From positions 124,001 to 188,000 of the forward strand of contig NZ_PJRT01000009.1 of assembly GCF_002858935.1 (NCBI RefSeq): a stretch of DNA of 64,000 nt, given 5' to 3'. The notes beneath the pieces were generated by a model. The model saw only the letters and a list, made by a program, of their open reading frames with translations, was not told the DNA's origin and made no database searches. Positions within the stretch are counted from its first letter, which is position 1, and each line of letters starts with the position of its first letter. Of this stretch, positions 45,990 to 58,219 are shown one piece after another. A program made the position numbers and the translations under genes. Source of the DNA: Pantoea endophytica. Lineage in GTDB: Bacteria > Pseudomonadota > Gammaproteobacteria > Enterobacterales > Enterobacteriaceae.

Positions 45990-48900
45990 TCAGCCTTTAA
46001 TTTGCGCGTGCATTTCCTGCACCGAAATTACCTGCTCTGTCGGATCCGCGTTCAGCGCCATCGCTGTGGCAAAACCGCCGTTCAGCGTGGTGTCGTAATG
46101 CACTTTGTACTGCAGCGCGCTACGACGAATCAGCTTGGAGTCTTCAATCGCCTGACGTCCCGCCGTGGTGTTGACGATGTAGGTATATTCGCCATTCTTC
46201 AGGCGATCCTGAATGTGCGGACGACCTTCATGCACCTTGTTTACCAGACGTGGATTGATGCCCGCTTCGCCCAGCACCACTGCGGTACCGTGTGTCGCAT
46301 CCAGCTCGAAACCAAACTTCTGCAGTTTTGCTGCCAGGTCGACGATACGTTTCTTATCGCCTTCACGCACTGACAGCAACGCGCGACCGGTTTTCTTCAT
46401 GTTGCTCTGCGCACCCAGCATCGCTTTGGCGAAGGCTTCAGCGAAGGTGCGACCGACGCCCATCACTTCACCGGTAGAGCGCATCTCTGGGCCGAGGATT
46501 GGGTCAACGCCTGGGAACTTGTTGAACGGCAGCACCACTTCTTTCACCGAGTAATACGGTGGAATCACTTCTTTGGTGACGCCCTGTTCAGCCAGCGTTT
46601 TACCTGCCATCACGCGCGCGGCAACCTTCGCCAGCGCCACGCCAGTGGCTTTCGACACGAACGGCACGGTACGCGCGGCACGTGGATTCACCTCAATCAG
46701 GTAAACTTCATTGTCCTTCACCGCGAACTGCACGTTCATCAGGCCACGTACGTTCAGCTCGAAGGCCAGTTTTTCCACCTGCTGACGCATCACGTTCTGG
46801 ATTTCAGTGCTCAGCGTGTAGGCTGGCAGTGAACACGCGGAGTCACCGGAGTGCACGCCCGCCTGCTCGATGTGCTCCATGATGCCGCCAATCAGCACGC
46901 GCTCGCCGTCGCAAATCGCATCGACATCCACTTCAACCGCATCATCGAGGAAGCGATCCAGCAGCACTGGCGCATCGTTAGAGACCGACACCGCCGTCTG
47001 GAAGTAACGCTTCAGGTCGATTTCGTCGTAAACGATCTCCATCGCGCGGCCGCCCAGCACATAAGAAGGACGCACCACCAGCGGATAACCGATCCCAGCT
47101 GCTTTCTCAACGGCCTGTTCCAGCGTGGCAACGGTGGCGTTAGCCGGCTGCTTCAGGCTCAGGCGATCAACCGCCTGCTGGAAACGCTCACGGTCTTCTG
47201 CACGGTCAATCGAGTCCGGGCTGGTACCAATCACCGGCACGCCAGCCGCTTCCAGCGCGCGTGCCAGTTTCAGCGGCGTCTGGCCGCCGTACTGTACGAT
47301 GACGCCTTTCGGCTTCTCGATACGCACGATTTCCAGCACATCTTCCAGCGTGACCGGCTCGAAGTAGAGGCGATCCGAGGTGTCGTAGTCGGTTGAGACG
47401 GTTTCCGGGTTACAGTTGACCATGATGGTCTCGTAACCGTCTTCACGCAGCGCCAGCGCCGCATGCACGCAGCAGTAATCAAACTCGATGCCCTGGCCGA
47501 TACGGTTTGGACCGCCGCCCAGAATCATGATTTTTTCACGATCCTGGTTTGGATTGGCTTCGCACTCTTCCTCGTAGGTTGAGTACATATAGGCGGTGTC
47601 GGTGGCGAATTCAGCGGCGCAGGTATCAACGCGTTTATAAACCGGGTGCAGGTTAAATTGCTGACGCAGCTTACGGATTTCGCCCTCAGATACGCCCGCC
47701 AGCGCGGCCAGACGGACATCAGCAAAGCCTTTACGCTTCAGCGCGCGCAGGAACTCCGCGTTCAGCGAGTTCACACCTTCGCGTTCAACCTGCTCTTCCA
47801 GACGCACCAGCTCTTCAATCTGCACCAGGAACCAGCGATCAATGTTGGTGAGGTTGAACACACCATCAACTGACATGCCGGCGCGGAACGCATCGGCGAT
47901 GTACCAGATACGGTCAGAACCGGCATCTTTCAGTTCGCGGCGAATGCGCGTTAACGCTTCTGGATCGTCGAGGCTGACTTTCGGGTCGAAACCGTTGGCA
48001 CCGACTTCCAGACCGCGCAGCGCTTTCTGCATCGATTCCTGGAACGTGCGGCCAATCGCCATCACTTCACCGACCGATTTCATCTGCGTGGTCAGACGAT
48101 CGTTGGCACCGGCGAACTTCTCGAAGTTGAAGCGAGGAATCTTGGTAACGACGTAGTCGATTGAGGGTTCGAACGACGCAGGCGTTAAGCCGCCGGTGAT
48201 GTCGTTCATCAGCTCATCAAGGGTAAAGCCCACCGCCAGTTTCGCCGCCACTTTGGCAATCGGGAAGCCGGTCGCTTTTGAAGCCAGCGCTGACGAACGC
48301 GATACGCGCGGGTTCATTTCGATGACGATCATACGGCCATCTTTCGGATTCACCGAGAACTGGACGTTCGAACCACCGGTTTCGACACCGATTTCACGCA
48401 GTACCGCCAGCGAGGCGTTACGCATGATTTGATACTCTTTGTCGGTCAGAGTTTGCGCGGGCGCCACGGTGATAGAGTCACCGGTGTGGATGCCCATTGC
48501 ATCGAAGTTTTCGATCGAGCAGACGATGATACAGTTGTCGTTTTTATCACGTACCACTTCCATCTCGTACTCTTTCCAGCCAATCAGCGACTCATCAATC
48601 AGCAGCTCATTGGTTGGCGACAAGTCCAGGCCGCGTTCGCAAATCTCTTCGAACTCTTCGCGGTTATAGGCGATACCGCCGCCAGTGCCGCCCATCGTAA
48701 AGGAAGGGCGGATGATGCACGGGAAGCCAACGTCTTCGGCCACCGCCAGCGCTTCTTCCATGGTATGCGCGATACCGGAACGTGCGGTGCCCAGACCAAT
48801 GCTCTTCATCGCCACGTCGAAGCGACGACGATCTTCGGCTTTATCAATGGCATCGGCAGTTGCACCAATCATGGTGACGCCGAACTCAGCCAGCACGCCC

Positions 48901-49214
48901 TGACGCTCCAGCTCCAGCGCACAGTTCAGCGCTGTCTGGCCGCCCATGGTTGGCAGCACCGCATCCGGACGCTCTTTTTCGATAATCTTGCGTACCACTT
49001 CCCAGTGAATCGGCTCGATGTAAGTCGCATCGGCCATTTCCGGGTCGGTCATAATAGTTGCCGGGTTCGAGTTCACCAGAATGACGCGGTAGCCCTCTTC
49101 ACGCAGCGCTTTACACGCCTGCGCACCGGAGTAGTCAAATTCACATGCCTGGCCGATAACGATCGGGCCAGCACCAAGAATCAGGATGGATTTTATGTCT
49201 GTACGTTTTGGCAT
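45990..49214 (-). CDS. carB: Carbamoyl-phosphate synthase large subunit CarB
   Basis: Makes carbamoyl phosphate from bicarbonate, two ATP and ammonia channelled from CarA, feeding pyrimidine and arginine synthesis. The 1074-residue protein has two homologous ATP-grasp halves ([10 protein letters not shown] and [13 protein letters not shown] mark them), an oligomerisation domain, and a C-terminal MGS-like allosteric domain for UMP, IMP and ornithine. It is full length. The start is 13 bp downstream of carA. Confidence 0.97.
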   Translation of the reverse strand: MPKRTDIKSILILGAGPIVIGQACEFDYSGAQACKALREEGYRVILVNSNPATIMTDPEMADATYIEPIHWEVVRKIIEKERPDAVLPTMGGQTALNCALELERQGVLAEFGVTMIGATADAIDKAEDRRRFDVAMKSIGLGTARSGIAHTMEEALAVAEDVGFPCIIRPSFTMGGTGGGIAYNREEFEEICERGLDLSPTNELLIDESLIGWKEYEMEVVRDKNDNCIIVCSIENFDAMGIHTGDSITVAPAQTLTDKEYQIMRNASLAVLREIGVETGGSNVQFSVNPKDGRMIVIEMNPRVSRSSALASKATGFPIAKVAAKLAVGFTLDELMNDITGGLTPASFEPSIDYVVTKIPRFNFEKFAGANDRLTTQMKSVGEVMAIGRTFQESMQKALRGLEVGANGFDPKVSLDDPEALTRIRRELKDAGSDRIWYIADAFRAGMSVDGVFNLTNIDRWFLVQIEELVRLEEQVEREGVNSLNAEFLRALKRKGFADVRLAALAGVSEGEIRKLRQQFNLHPVYKRVDTCAAEFATDTAYMYSTYEEECEANPNQDREKIMILGGGPNRIGQGIEFDYCCVHAALALREDGYETIMVNCNPETVSTDYDTSDRLYFEPVTLEDVLEIVRIEKPKGVIVQYGGQTPLKLARALEAAGVPVIGTSPDSIDRAEDRERFQQAVDRLSLKQPANATVATLEQAVEKAAGIGYPLVVRPSYVLGGRAMEIVYDEIDLKRYFQTAVSVSNDAPVLLDRFLDDAVEVDVDAICDGERVLIGGIMEHIEQAGVHSGDSACSLPAYTLSTEIQNVMRQQVEKLAFELNVRGLMNVQFAVKDNEVYLIEVNPRAARTVPFVSKATGVALAKVAARVMAGKTLAEQGVTKEVIPPYYSVKEVVLPFNKFPGVDPILGPEMRSTGEVMGVGRTFAEAFAKAMLGAQSNMKKTGRALLSVREGDKKRIVDLAAKLQKFGFELDATHGTAVVLGEAGINPRLVNKVHEGRPHIQDRLKNGEYTYIVNTTAGRQAIEDSKLIRRSALQYKVHYDTTLNGGFATAMALNADPTEQVISVQEMHAQIKG

Positions 49215-49227
49215 CGTGGGCTCCTGA

Positions 49228-50376
49228 TTACTTCGCGTTAGAACGGTATGCTTTGATCAATTCGATAAAGTGATCGAACAGTGGCGCCGCATCGTGCGGG
49301 CCTGGGCTCGCTTCCGGGTGTCCCTGGAAGCTGAAGGCCGGTTTGTCAGTGCGATGAATGCCCTGCACGGTTTGGTCGAACAGCGACACATGCGTCACGC
49401 GGAGATTGGCCGGTAATTGGCTGTCATCAACCGCAAAACCGTGGTTCTGTGCGGTGATCATCACGGTGTTGTTATCGAGATCTTTCACCGGATGGTTGCC
49501 GCCGTGGTGGCCGAGTTTCATCTTGATGGTTTTGGCACCGCTCGCCAGCGCTAACAGCTGGTGCCCAAGGCAGATACCGAATACCGGAACATCGGTTTTC
49601 AGGAATGCCTGAATGGCGTTAATGGCGTAGTCGCATGGCTCCGGGTCGCCAGGACCGTTCGACAGAAAAATACCGTCTGGATTAAGTGCCAGAACCTCTT
49701 CCGCTGGAGTTTGCGCCGGCACGACCGTCAGGCGGCAGCCGCGATCCACCAGCATACGCAGGATGTTGCGCTTAGCGCCGTAATCGTACGCCACCACATG
49801 GAACGGCAGCTCTTCCGCCGTTTTCTGCTCCGGCAGGTCACCTTCCAGTGTCCAGCTACCTTGCTGCCACGCGTAGGTTTCCGCGGTGGTCACTTCTTTC
49901 GCCAGATCCATGCCTTTCAAGCCCGGGAACGCCTGCGCTTTCTGCAGCGCCAGTGCGGCATCCGGATTATCACCCGCAATAATGCAGCCGCTCTGTGCAC
50001 CCTTCTCGCGCAGCAAACGGGTCAGTTTACGCGTGTCGATATCGGCGATGCCAACGATGTTATTGCGCTGCAGGTAAGCTGCCAGACTTTCTTCGCTGCG
50101 GAAGTTGCTGGTAATCAGCGGCAGATCGCGAATAACGAGGCCTTGAGCATGAATTTGGCTGGATTCTTCATCGGCGGCGTTAACGCCAACATTGCCGATA
50201 TGGGGATAAGTGAGGGTAACAATTTGGCGGGAATAGGAAGGATCAGTGAGGATTTCTTGATAACCGGTCATTGAAGTGTTGAAAACAACTTCCCCCACTG
50301 CCGACCCCGTAGCCCCGATGGCCCGACCGTGGAATTGGGTTCCGTCTTCCAGAACCAAGAGCGCTGACTTAATCAA
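49228..50376 (-). CDS. carA: Carbamoyl-phosphate synthase small subunit CarA
   Basis: Class I glutamine amidotransferase subunit that releases ammonia for CarB. The catalytic nucleophile is in GICLGHQ, with the histidine and glutamate of the triad in the [11 protein letters not shown] region. I set the start at TTG 50376, preceded by GGAGG, giving 382 residues ([16 protein letters not shown]); this matches the UUG start and length in E. coli. The longer frame starting at 50403 has no family support. Confidence 0.96.
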   Translation of the reverse strand: MIKSALLVLEDGTQFHGRAIGATGSAVGEVVFNTSMTGYQEILTDPSYSRQIVTLTYPHIGNVGVNAADEESSQIHAQGLVIRDLPLITSNFRSEESLAAYLQRNNIVGIADIDTRKLTRLLREKGAQSGCIIAGDNPDAALALQKAQAFPGLKGMDLAKEVTTAETYAWQQGSWTLEGDLPEQKTAEELPFHVVAYDYGAKRNILRMLVDRGCRLTVVPAQTPAEEVLALNPDGIFLSNGPGDPEPCDYAINAIQAFLKTDVPVFGICLGHQLLALASGAKTIKMKLGHHGGNHPVKDLDNNTVMITAQNHGFAVDDSQLPANLRVTHVSLFDQTVQGIHRTDKPAFSFQGHPEASPGPHDAAPLFDHFIELIKAYRSNAK

Positions 50377-50407
50377 AACATCCTCCAGGGAATAAACAGT
50401 CACAATA

Positions 50408-50449
50408 TTTGCATATTAATTCAAAAGCAGTACCAGAATCAATGCAAAA
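50408..50449 (-). promoter_or_regulatory. carAB P2 promoter with two ArgR boxes
   Basis: Two ARG-box-like palindromes lie side by side. One is TTTGAATTAATATGCAAA (50425-50408 on the minus strand); a weaker one is TTTTGCATTGATTCTGG (50449-50433). A TAATAT hexamer within the first box, 18 bp after TTGATT, would be the P2 core. This matches arginine repression of the downstream carAB promoter in E. coli. Confidence 0.75.
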
Positions 50450-50485
50450 CCCGCCTGAGTACTCGAATTTTGGCAAATTGCGCGC

Positions 50486-50514
50486 ATTCTAATGATCGCC
50501 CCGCACCTTGTCTA
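50486..50514 (-). promoter_or_regulatory. carAB P1 promoter
   Basis: TAGACA (50514-50509) and TAGAAT (50491-50486) with 17-bp spacing on the minus strand, upstream of P2. In E. coli, P1 is the pyrimidine-controlled promoter. Confidence 0.7.
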
Positions 50515-50656
50515 CAATATGTGGTTATTTTTTTGTATATTTCGGGCAACTGAATGTTAAAAACGGTGAAAGGCGATAAAAGAGCGAGATAACTCGGAAA
50601 AATAATCGGTTGCCTGACGGCGTTAATGGCAAACTGGTGCTAGCGCGCATAAATTT

Positions 50657-50672
50657 TTGACCAAACGGTCAA
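50657..50672. promoter_or_regulatory. Putative RutR operator upstream of carAB
   Basis: The palindrome TTGACCAAACGGTCAA fits the RutR consensus TTGACCA-nn-TGGTCAA with one mismatch. It extends to an 8-bp perfect inverted repeat (TTTTGACC/GGTCAAAA). It lies about 145 bp upstream of the P1 -35. RutR is the uracil/thymine-responsive regulator known to act at E. coli carAB. Confidence 0.65.
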
Positions 50673-50760
50673 AATTAGCCATCGCAAGCCTGATAATCAC
50701 TCATTAACTACGATAAATAAGCATTTCGAACCCATAACATAGCAAAACGGTCATTTACAG

Positions 50761-50790
50761 ATAAAATAAAGGGCAATGATCACATTGCCC
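50761..50790 (-). terminator. Terminator of dapB
   Basis: Minus-strand stem GGGCAATG / CATTGCCC with loop TGAT, followed by TTTATTTTAT, 56 bp after the dapB stop. It separates dapB from the carAB control region. Confidence 0.8.
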
Positions 50791-50845
50791 TCGTCAATCA
50801 AGGTCTTACCGATTGAAATAACCACATCACGATGGTTCACAACAC

Positions 50846-51667
<822 letters not shown>

Positions 51668-51831
51668 TCATTCCTGATACAAATCTATGCATGTAAAGCG
51701 TAAACAGGTTAACGGTCAGATAACAGTCACGCCACAACAATAAAGGGATATAAGAATTTTATGCCAGCCGCTAAACATTATCAGTAAAAGCAATCCCGCA
51801 TGCTGGAAGCAGGATTTTCTACAGCGACAGG

Positions 51832-51859
51832 CAAAGAAAAGGCCGAACAATGTCGGCCT
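51832..51859 (-). terminator. Terminator of the ribF-ileS-lspA-fkpB-ispH operon
   Basis: Minus-strand stem AGGCCGACA / TGTTCGGCCT-type pairing (8 bp) followed by TTTTCTTT, 24 bp after ispH. In E. coli rihC lies in this interval; here only about 220 bp of non-coding DNA remain before dapB. Confidence 0.8.
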
Positions 51860-51882
51860 GATTTTACTACGGTGTAAACCGC

Positions 51883-52836
51883 TTACTGCACGTTTCGCAC
51901 GTCGACGCGCAGCTCTTTTGGTACTTCAAACACGATGTTCTCTTCACGGCCAATCAGCTCAATCGCCGCTTCACCGCCGAGCTCACGCAGACGTTGAATC
52001 ACCTGTTGCACCAGAATATCAGGAGCAGAAGCGCCCGCTGTTACGCCGATGACCTGCTTGTCTTTGACCCACTCTTCCTGGATGTCATCAGCCGAATCAA
52101 TCAGCTTCGCCAGCTTACCAGCACGCTGCGCCAGTTCGGCCAGACGGTTCGAGTTAGAGGAGTTTTTCGATCCCACTACCAGCACCACTTCAGCATCACG
52201 CGCTAAGACGCGTACCGCTTCCTGACGGTTGGTAGTGGCGTAGCAGATGTCATCTTTACGTGGACCGATAATCGCCGGGAAGCGCTGACGCAGTGCATCA
52301 ATCACGTCCGAAGTATCATCGACTGAAAGTGTGGTCTGCGTCATAAAGCACAGGTTGCTCTCATCTTTGACGTTCAGCTTGAACACATCTTCCGGCGATT
52401 CCACCAGATACATGCCGCCGTTAGGATTGCTGTACTGGCCCATGGTGCCTTCCACTTCCGGATGCCCCGCGTGACCAATAAGAATCGCTTCAACACCTTT
52501 ACGGCTAGCGCGCGCCACTTCCATATGCACTTTGGTCACCAGCGGACAGGTCGCATCAAACAGCATGGTGAGGTTACGCGCTTTGGCTTCGGCGCGAACC
52601 GCTTGCGATACGCCGTGCGCGGAGAAGATCAGAATGGCGTTATCCGGCACTTCAGCGATCTCTTCAATGAAAATCGCCCCACGTTCGCGCAAGCTGCTCA
52701 CCACGTAGCGGTTATGCACCACTTCGTGACGCACGTAGATGGGCGCGCCGTACATCTCCAGCGCGCGCTCAACGATGCTGATGGCGCGATCAACGCCTGC
52801 GCAGAAACCGCGTGGGTTAGCTAACAGGATTTGCAT
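51883..52836 (-). CDS. ispH: 4-hydroxy-3-methylbut-2-enyl diphosphate reductase IspH
   Basis: Last enzyme of the MEP isoprenoid pathway; an iron-sulfur protein that converts HMBPP to IPP and DMAPP. The 317-residue product has the three cluster cysteines in ANPRGFCAG (C12), FDATCPL and [12 protein letters not shown] chose ATG 52836 ([10 protein letters not shown]), the family start; it overlaps fkpB by 20 bp. The longer open frame reads into fkpB. Confidence 0.97.
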   Translation of the reverse strand: MQILLANPRGFCAGVDRAISIVERALEMYGAPIYVRHEVVHNRYVVSSLRERGAIFIEEIAEVPDNAILIFSAHGVSQAVRAEAKARNLTMLFDATCPLVTKVHMEVARASRKGVEAILIGHAGHPEVEGTMGQYSNPNGGMYLVESPEDVFKLNVKDESNLCFMTQTTLSVDDTSDVIDALRQRFPAIIGPRKDDICYATTNRQEAVRVLARDAEVVLVVGSKNSSNSNRLAELAQRAGKLAKLIDSADDIQEEWVKDKQVIGVTAGASAPDILVQQVIQRLRELGGEAAIELIGREENIVFEVPKELRVDVRNVQ

Positions 52837-53287
52837 CGTTGGCCTCCAGCGCCGGATCAATCTCCAGCACTTCGATGTCAAACTGAATGCGCTGGCCCGC
52901 CAGCGGATGGTTGAAGTCTACGGTGATCGAGTCACCGGACACTTCACGAATCACGCCAGGCATTTCGCTGCCGCCGCGGCCGCTGAACAGCATAATGGCA
53001 CCCACTTCCGGCTCGCCCGCGTCGTTAAAGTCACGACGTGAGAAGTACTGAACCAGATCCGGGCTGGTGCCGCCAAACGCATCTTCCGGCTCCAGCGTAA
53101 ATGCGTGCTTGTCGCCCACTTTACGCCCGAGTAGCTGCTGTTCCAGCGCGCCCGACAGGCTGCCATCACCCAGACGGAACAGCGCAGGTTTGCCGTTGGC
53201 GCGCGTGGATTCGGCCGTCGAGCCATCCTCCAGCTTCAGCGTAAAATGCACCAGCAACGCGCTATCGCGCTGAACTAAGTCTGTCAT
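52817..53287 (-). CDS. fkpB: FKBP-type peptidyl-prolyl isomerase FkpB (SlpA-like)
   Basis: Small cytoplasmic FKBP-fold prolyl isomerase/chaperone. The 156-residue product has the FKBP core ([14 protein letters not shown]) with the inserted-in-flap region [16 protein letters not shown] and the DFNHPLAGQ motif. It is seven residues longer than E. coli FkpB at the C-terminus (NDANPVS), which creates the 20-bp overlap with ispH. It is two to three bases from lspA. Confidence 0.94.
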   Translation of the reverse strand: MTDLVQRDSALLVHFTLKLEDGSTAESTRANGKPALFRLGDGSLSGALEQQLLGRKVGDKHAFTLEPEDAFGGTSPDLVQYFSRRDFNDAGEPEVGAIMLFSGRGGSEMPGVIREVSGDSITVDFNHPLAGQRIQFDIEVLEIDPALEANDANPVS

Positions 53288-53290
53288 CAG

Positions 53291-53797
53291 TTACCCTTTC
53301 TGTTTAGCCGGTTTGCCGTTCGGGCTGAGAAAACCTTCCAGCACTACCAGCGCCGCGCCGATGCAGATGGCACAGTCGGCGATGTTAAAGGTCGCGAAGT
53401 GCCAGTCACCGACATAGAAGTCGATAAAATCGACCACAAAACCGTGATACGAACGGTCAAACAGGTTACCCAACGCCCCGCCGATAATCAGGGCGTAGGC
53501 AATATTGGTTAATTTGTTGCTGGCAGCGTTGCGATACATCATCACCAACAGCGCCACCACGATAGCAATGGCGATGCCGGCGAAGAACCAGCGCTGCCAA
53601 CCGCCTTTGTCGGCCAGGAAGCTGAACGCCGCGCCATAATTATGCGCGTAGAACAGGTTCAGGAACGGCATCAGCGGCTGCGTTTCATGCAGCATCATGT
53701 TGTTGATGACCCACATCTTGCTGCCAAAATCGATGGCAATCACCACCAGCACCAGCCAAAGCCAGCGCAAACCGGTTGAAGAGAGCGCTTTACTCAT
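53291..53797 (-). CDS. lspA: Lipoprotein signal peptidase LspA
   Basis: Inner-membrane aspartyl protease that cleaves prolipoprotein signal peptides before the lipid-modified cysteine. The 168-residue protein has four hydrophobic segments and both catalytic aspartate motifs, [10 protein letters not shown] and FNIADCAI. The ATG at 53797 shares one base with the ileS stop and gives the family length; the longer frame runs into ileS. Confidence 0.96.
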   Translation of the reverse strand: MSKALSSTGLRWLWLVLVVIAIDFGSKMWVINNMMLHETQPLMPFLNLFYAHNYGAAFSFLADKGGWQRWFFAGIAIAIVVALLVMMYRNAASNKLTNIAYALIIGGALGNLFDRSYHGFVVDFIDFYVGDWHFATFNIADCAICIGAALVVLEGFLSPNGKPAKQKG

Positions 53798-56616
53798 CAG
53801 GCAAATTTCCGCTGTTCGCCATTGCCGGCGACGTTGGTGTAGCAACGACCACACACCGCAGCATGCTCCGGATTCTGGCCAACGTCAGTAGTGTAATGCC
53901 AGCAGCGCGGACATTTCTCGCCTTCTGCTTTGTGCAGCGCGATTTTCAGACCTTTGAACAGCTCGCTCTGCTGCGCTTCATCGCTGGCAGTGGCGTAATC
54001 CGCCACGGTCGCGCCTGAGGTTAACAGCACGAAACGCAGCTCATCGCCCAGCGCCTGCAGCTTGGCTGCCAGCTCGGCATCCGCATACAGCGTCACCGTC
54101 GCTTCCAGCGCACCGCCGATGCGTTTGTCGCTACGCGCTTGCTCAATCACCTTGTTCACTTCACCGCGGACTTTCAGCACATCATCCCAATAAGCATCGT
54201 TCAGCGTTTCGTTATCTGCCAGACCAAACAGATCCTGATACCACTCTTCGGTGAACACGTATTTCGCGCGCTCGCCCGGCAGGTAGCCCCAGATTTCGTC
54301 TGCGGTGAAGGACATGATTGGCGCCATCCAGCGCACCAGCGCTTCAACGATGTGCCACAGCGCGGTTTGGCAACTGCGACGCGCCAGGCTGTCGCCTTTT
54401 GCGGTGTACTGACGATCTTTGATCACATCGAGATAGAACGAGCCCATTTCGATTGAGCAGAAGTGCATCAGACGCTGCACCACTTCGTGGAAATCGTAGT
54501 TTTCGTAGGAGTGCACGATATCCTGCTGCGCTGCCAGCGCACGGCCAACCGCCCAGCGATCCACCACCACCATCTCTTCCGGCTTGACGCAATCGTTCGC
54601 CGGGTTAAAGCCAGCAAGGTTTGCCAGCAGGAAACGCGCGGTGTTACGGATACGACGATAGCTGTCTGCGGCACGCTTCAGGATTTCGTCGGAGACCGCC
54701 ATCTCACCGGAATAATCGGTAGAAGCGACCCACAGACGCAGAATGTCTGCACCCAGCTTATCCATCACATCCTGCGGCGCCACGGTGTTGCCGATCGATT
54801 TCGACATCTTGCGGCCCTGACCATCCACGGTGAAACCGTGCGTCAGTACCTGACGATAAGGCGCTTTGCCTTTCATCGCCGTGGAGATCATCAGTGAAGA
54901 CATGAACCAGCCGCGATGCTGATCCGAACCTTCCAGGTACATATCTGGCGTATGGCCGCCGAATTCAGGACGCGCATCCACCACTGAGTAGCTGGTAGAT
55001 CCAGAGTCGAACCAGACATCTAAGGTGTCTGGCACTTTAACGTAGAGGTCAGCGTCGTCGCCCATCAGGTCGCGCGGATCGAGATCCCACCACGCCTGAA
55101 TGCCGTCCTGCTCAACCCGTTTCGCGACTTTCTCCATCAGCTCCAGCGTATCCGGATGCAGCTGCTCGCTCTCTTTATGCACGAACAGCGCCATCGGCAC
55201 GCCCCACGTACGCTGACGTGAGATACACCAGTCCGGACGGTTCGCTACCATCGCTTCGATACGCGCCTGGCCCCAATCTGGGATCCACTGCACGCCTTTG
55301 ATCTCTTTCAGCGACTGCGCACGCAGGCCTTTCTGATCCATGCTGATGAACCATTGTGGCGTGGCACGGAAGATGATTGGCGTTTTATGACGCCAGCAGT
55401 GCGGGTAGCTGTGCAGCAGCTTCTCCACGTGCAGCAGCGCGCCCTTCTCTTTCAGCAGCTCAACGATCATGTCGTTGGCTTTAAAGACGTTTACACCATC
55501 CAGCGTCGGGTAGGTGCCTGGTAGATACGCGCCATCCGGCCCCACCGGATTGGCGGTTTCCAGACCGTATTTCTGACCGATAACATAGTCATCCGGGCCA
55601 TGGCCTGGCGCGGTATGTACCGCACCGGTACCGGCTTCCAGCGTCACATGCTCACCCAATACCACTTTCGATTGGATCTGCTCGAGGAACGGATGCTGGA
55701 ACAGCTGCAGCTCCAGCGCCGCGCCGTTGCATTCGCCCAGCACGGTCCAGTCGCTGATGCCCGCGCGCTTCATCACGCTCTCAACCATCTCTTTGGCGAG
55801 AATCAGGCTGCGACCGTCGATCTGCAGCAGCTGGTATTCAAATTCAGGATGCAGCGAGATACCACGGTTGGCTGGCATGGTCCACGGCGTGGTGGTCCAG
55901 ATCACCAGTGAAACCGGGCCTTCTGAAGCCGCGACGCCAAACTTCGCGCGCACCGCATCTGCATCCACGGCATTGAACATCACATCGATGGATGGCGAAG
56001 TTTTGTCGTAATACTCCACTTCCGCTTCAGCCAGCGCCGAACGGCAATCCATGCACCAGTGCACCGGCTTAGCGCCTTTGTGCAGATGGCCGTTGCCGAT
56101 GATTTTACCCAGCGCACGGATGATGTTGGCTTCGGTCTGGAAATTCATCGTCAGATAAGGACGATCCCAGTCACCGAGCACGCCGAGGCGGATGAAGTCA
56201 TTTTTCTGCCCTTCAACCTGCTCTGCCGCATATTGGCGGCAAGCGGCACGGAATTCAGACGCGCTCACTTTTTCGCCCGGCTTACCAATCATCTGTTCAA
56301 CTTTGTGCTCAATCGGCAAGCCGTGGCAGTCCCAACCTGGAACGTACGGCGAGTCGTAGCCCGCCATGCCTTTCGACTTAACGATAATGTCTTTCAGAAT
56401 CTTGTTAACTGAGTGACCAATATGAATGCTGCCGTTCGCATAAGGAGGGCCATCGTGCAAAATAAAGGTTTTTTTCCCTTTTTTGGCTTCGCGGATGATG
56501 CCGTACAGGTTGTCATCATACCAACGTTGCAGCATTCCCGGTTCACGCTTGGCCAGATCGCCACGCATCGGGAACCCCGTTTCCGGCAAATTCAGGGTAG
56601 ATTTATAGTCACTCAT
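53797..56616 (-). CDS. ileS: Isoleucyl-tRNA synthetase IleS
   Basis: Class I synthetase charging tRNA-Ile with editing of valine. The 939-residue protein contains the HIGH motif (SIHIGHS, about residue 64), the CP1 editing domain, the KMSKS motif (GRKMSKS) and a C-terminal zinc-binding domain with CPRC and CGRC cysteine pairs. This is the normal bacterial type (IleS1). It overlaps lspA by one base and follows ribF after 27 bp. Confidence 0.97.
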   Translation of the reverse strand: MSDYKSTLNLPETGFPMRGDLAKREPGMLQRWYDDNLYGIIREAKKGKKTFILHDGPPYANGSIHIGHSVNKILKDIIVKSKGMAGYDSPYVPGWDCHGLPIEHKVEQMIGKPGEKVSASEFRAACRQYAAEQVEGQKNDFIRLGVLGDWDRPYLTMNFQTEANIIRALGKIIGNGHLHKGAKPVHWCMDCRSALAEAEVEYYDKTSPSIDVMFNAVDADAVRAKFGVAASEGPVSLVIWTTTPWTMPANRGISLHPEFEYQLLQIDGRSLILAKEMVESVMKRAGISDWTVLGECNGAALELQLFQHPFLEQIQSKVVLGEHVTLEAGTGAVHTAPGHGPDDYVIGQKYGLETANPVGPDGAYLPGTYPTLDGVNVFKANDMIVELLKEKGALLHVEKLLHSYPHCWRHKTPIIFRATPQWFISMDQKGLRAQSLKEIKGVQWIPDWGQARIEAMVANRPDWCISRQRTWGVPMALFVHKESEQLHPDTLELMEKVAKRVEQDGIQAWWDLDPRDLMGDDADLYVKVPDTLDVWFDSGSTSYSVVDARPEFGGHTPDMYLEGSDQHRGWFMSSLMISTAMKGKAPYRQVLTHGFTVDGQGRKMSKSIGNTVAPQDVMDKLGADILRLWVASTDYSGEMAVSDEILKRAADSYRRIRNTARFLLANLAGFNPANDCVKPEEMVVVDRWAVGRALAAQQDIVHSYENYDFHEVVQRLMHFCSIEMGSFYLDVIKDRQYTAKGDSLARRSCQTALWHIVEALVRWMAPIMSFTADEIWGYLPGERAKYVFTEEWYQDLFGLADNETLNDAYWDDVLKVRGEVNKVIEQARSDKRIGGALEATVTLYADAELAAKLQALGDELRFVLLTSGATVADYATASDEAQQSELFKGLKIALHKAEGEKCPRCWHYTTDVGQNPEHAAVCGRCYTNVAGNGEQRKFA

Positions 56617-56643
56617 CAGATTCTCGATTCCGTATTTCGGTCA

Positions 56644-57582
56644 TTAAACCGGTGTTTTTAGCCCAAAGAATTGGCGGGCTGTCACCACATCTTTCGCAAT
56701 TTGTTCTTTCAGCGCGTCCAGCGAAGCGAAACGCTGTTCATCGCGAATCTTCTGTTTCAGCACCACTTCAATGTGACGCCCATAGAGATTCATATGTGTG
56801 TCGAGCAGATGAACTTCAAGCTGCTGACGTAAACCTTTTACCGTTGGGCGCGTACCAATATTGGCCACGCCGGGCAGCGGCTGATCGCCAAGGCCCAACA
56901 CTGCCACCGCAAACACGCCTTTAACCGGCGTAACGGTGCGACGCAAAGGGAGATTAGCCGTTGGGAAACCGATAGTGCGCCCGAGTGCATCGCCGTGCAC
57001 TACGCGGCCTGAGATGCTGAACGGATGGCCAAGCAGCGCTTCGGCTTGCGCAAAATCATCCTGCGCCAGCGCCTGACGAACGGCGGTACTGCTGATGCGC
57101 TTGCCGCTGTCACAATAAGTCTGGGTGCTGATAACCTCAAAGCCATACTCCGCACCGGCTTTCTGTAATAACAGGAAATCCCCCTGGCGACCAGCGCCGA
57201 AGCGGAAATCATCGCCGACGGCCAGGAACTTGACGTTGAGCTTGTCTACCAACAATTCGGAAATAAAACTCTGCGCCGAATGCGCAGCGAAGCGACGATC
57301 AAAACGTACGCAGAGTACGGCATCAACACCCGCTTGTTCGAGGTACTTCAGCTTTTCACGCAAACGCGTAAGGCGCGCCGGGGCTTTGTCGCCGGCAAAC
57401 AGCTCAAGCGGTTGTGGCTCAAATACCATCACCACCACCGGCAGATTGCGTTTTCGTCCTTCGGCAATCAGCTGCGCCATCAAAGCCTGGTGGCCGCGAT
57501 GTACGCCGTCGAAATTGCCAATGGTCAGGACGCAGCCGCGATGCTGCTCTTTCAGATTATAAATACCGCGGATAAACTTCAT
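56644..57582 (-). CDS. ribF: Bifunctional riboflavin kinase / FMN adenylyltransferase RibF
   Basis: Makes FMN and FAD from riboflavin. The 312-residue protein has the N-terminal nucleotidyltransferase domain (TIGNFDGVHRGHQALM with the HxGH-type site) and the C-terminal riboflavin kinase domain (GRTIGFPTANLPL, the Mg-binding PTAN motif). It is the first gene of the ribF-ileS-lspA-fkpB-ispH operon and divergent from rpsT. Confidence 0.96.
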   Translation of the reverse strand: MKFIRGIYNLKEQHRGCVLTIGNFDGVHRGHQALMAQLIAEGRKRNLPVVVMVFEPQPLELFAGDKAPARLTRLREKLKYLEQAGVDAVLCVRFDRRFAAHSAQSFISELLVDKLNVKFLAVGDDFRFGAGRQGDFLLLQKAGAEYGFEVISTQTYCDSGKRISSTAVRQALAQDDFAQAEALLGHPFSISGRVVHGDALGRTIGFPTANLPLRRTVTPVKGVFAVAVLGLGDQPLPGVANIGTRPTVKGLRQQLEVHLLDTHMNLYGRHIEVVLKQKIRDEQRFASLDALKEQIAKDVVTARQFFGLKTPV

Positions 57583-57611
57583 GGCTGACTCAAACCGGTG
57601 GAAATCGGCGG

Positions 57612-57640
57612 ATTATACCCTTGAATGGCGTTAAGGTTAA
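57612..57640 (-). promoter_or_regulatory. Promoter of the ribF-ispH operon
   Basis: A perfect TATAAT (57617-57612) lies 17 bp after TTAACC (57640-57635) on the minus strand, about 30 bp upstream of ribF. Confidence 0.65.
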
Positions 57641-57732
57641 CCCGTATACGTGCCTTTCCTGCTTCTGGCGCGGCTTATTCCACGCGTGGGCAATTGCTTA
57701 GCAAGGATCTGAAGATTTTTGCTGCGAAATAC

Positions 57733-57761
57733 TGTATTCAACGCCGCGTTGCTGGTAGAAT
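57733..57761 (+). promoter_or_regulatory. rpsT promoter P1
   Basis: TGTATT (57733-57738) and TAGAAT (57756-57761), spacing 17 bp, 140 bp upstream of rpsT. E. coli rpsT also has two tandem promoters. Confidence 0.55.
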
Positions 57762-57824
57762 CCTGCGCCATCAATTACGTAATCGAGTGTTGTTTTTAAA
57801 ACGACGCTTATTTGCACAAATCCA

Positions 57825-57853
57825 TTGACATAAGAAGGCGCAAAAGGCATAGT
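57825..57853 (+). promoter_or_regulatory. rpsT promoter P2
   Basis: Consensus TTGACA (57825-57830) and CATAGT (57848-57853) with 17-bp spacing, followed by a GC-rich discriminator (CCTCGGC) typical of stringently controlled ribosomal promoters. Confidence 0.75.
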
Positions 57854-57900
57854 CCTCGGCCTTTGATTTGTCCATATAGATCACATTTGGGAGTTGGACC

Positions 57901-58164
57901 TTGGCTAATATCAAATCAGCTAAGAAACGCGCCGTAACATCTGAGAAACGTCGCAAGCATAACGCAAGCAACCGTTCAATGATGCGTACTTTCATCAAGA
58001 AAGTATACGCGGCTATCGCAACAGGCGACAAAGCTGCTGCGCAGAACGCATTCAACGAAATGCAACCACTCGTGGACCGTCAGGCTGCTAAAGGTCTGAT
58101 CCACAAAAACAAAGCTGCACGTCATAAAGCAAACCTGACTGCTCAGATCAACAAACTGGCTTAA
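57901..58164 (+). CDS. rpsT: 30S ribosomal protein S20
   Basis: Binds 16S rRNA early in 30S assembly. The 87-residue basic protein ([20 protein letters not shown] at the N-terminus) is full length. Translation starts at TTG 57901, preceded by GGGAG; a TTG start is also used in E. coli, where it allows autoregulation by S20. Two promoters and a terminator make it a monocistronic unit. Confidence 0.98.
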   Translation: MANIKSAKKRAVTSEKRRKHNASNRSMMRTFIKKVYAAIATGDKAAAQNAFNEMQPLVDRQAAKGLIHKNKAARHKANLTAQINKLA

Positions 58165-58189
58165 TCGCCCGTCTGTTAATCGCTTTGTA

Positions 58190-58219
58190 AAAAAGAACCG
58201 GCGTTTAGCCGGTTTTTTT
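58190..58219. terminator. Terminator after rpsT, shared with nhaR
   Basis: Stem AACCGGC / GCCGGTT with a five-base loop and T-runs on both strands, 31 bp after rpsT. The T-run overlaps the nhaR stop codon on the other strand, so it can work in both directions. Confidence 0.88.
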
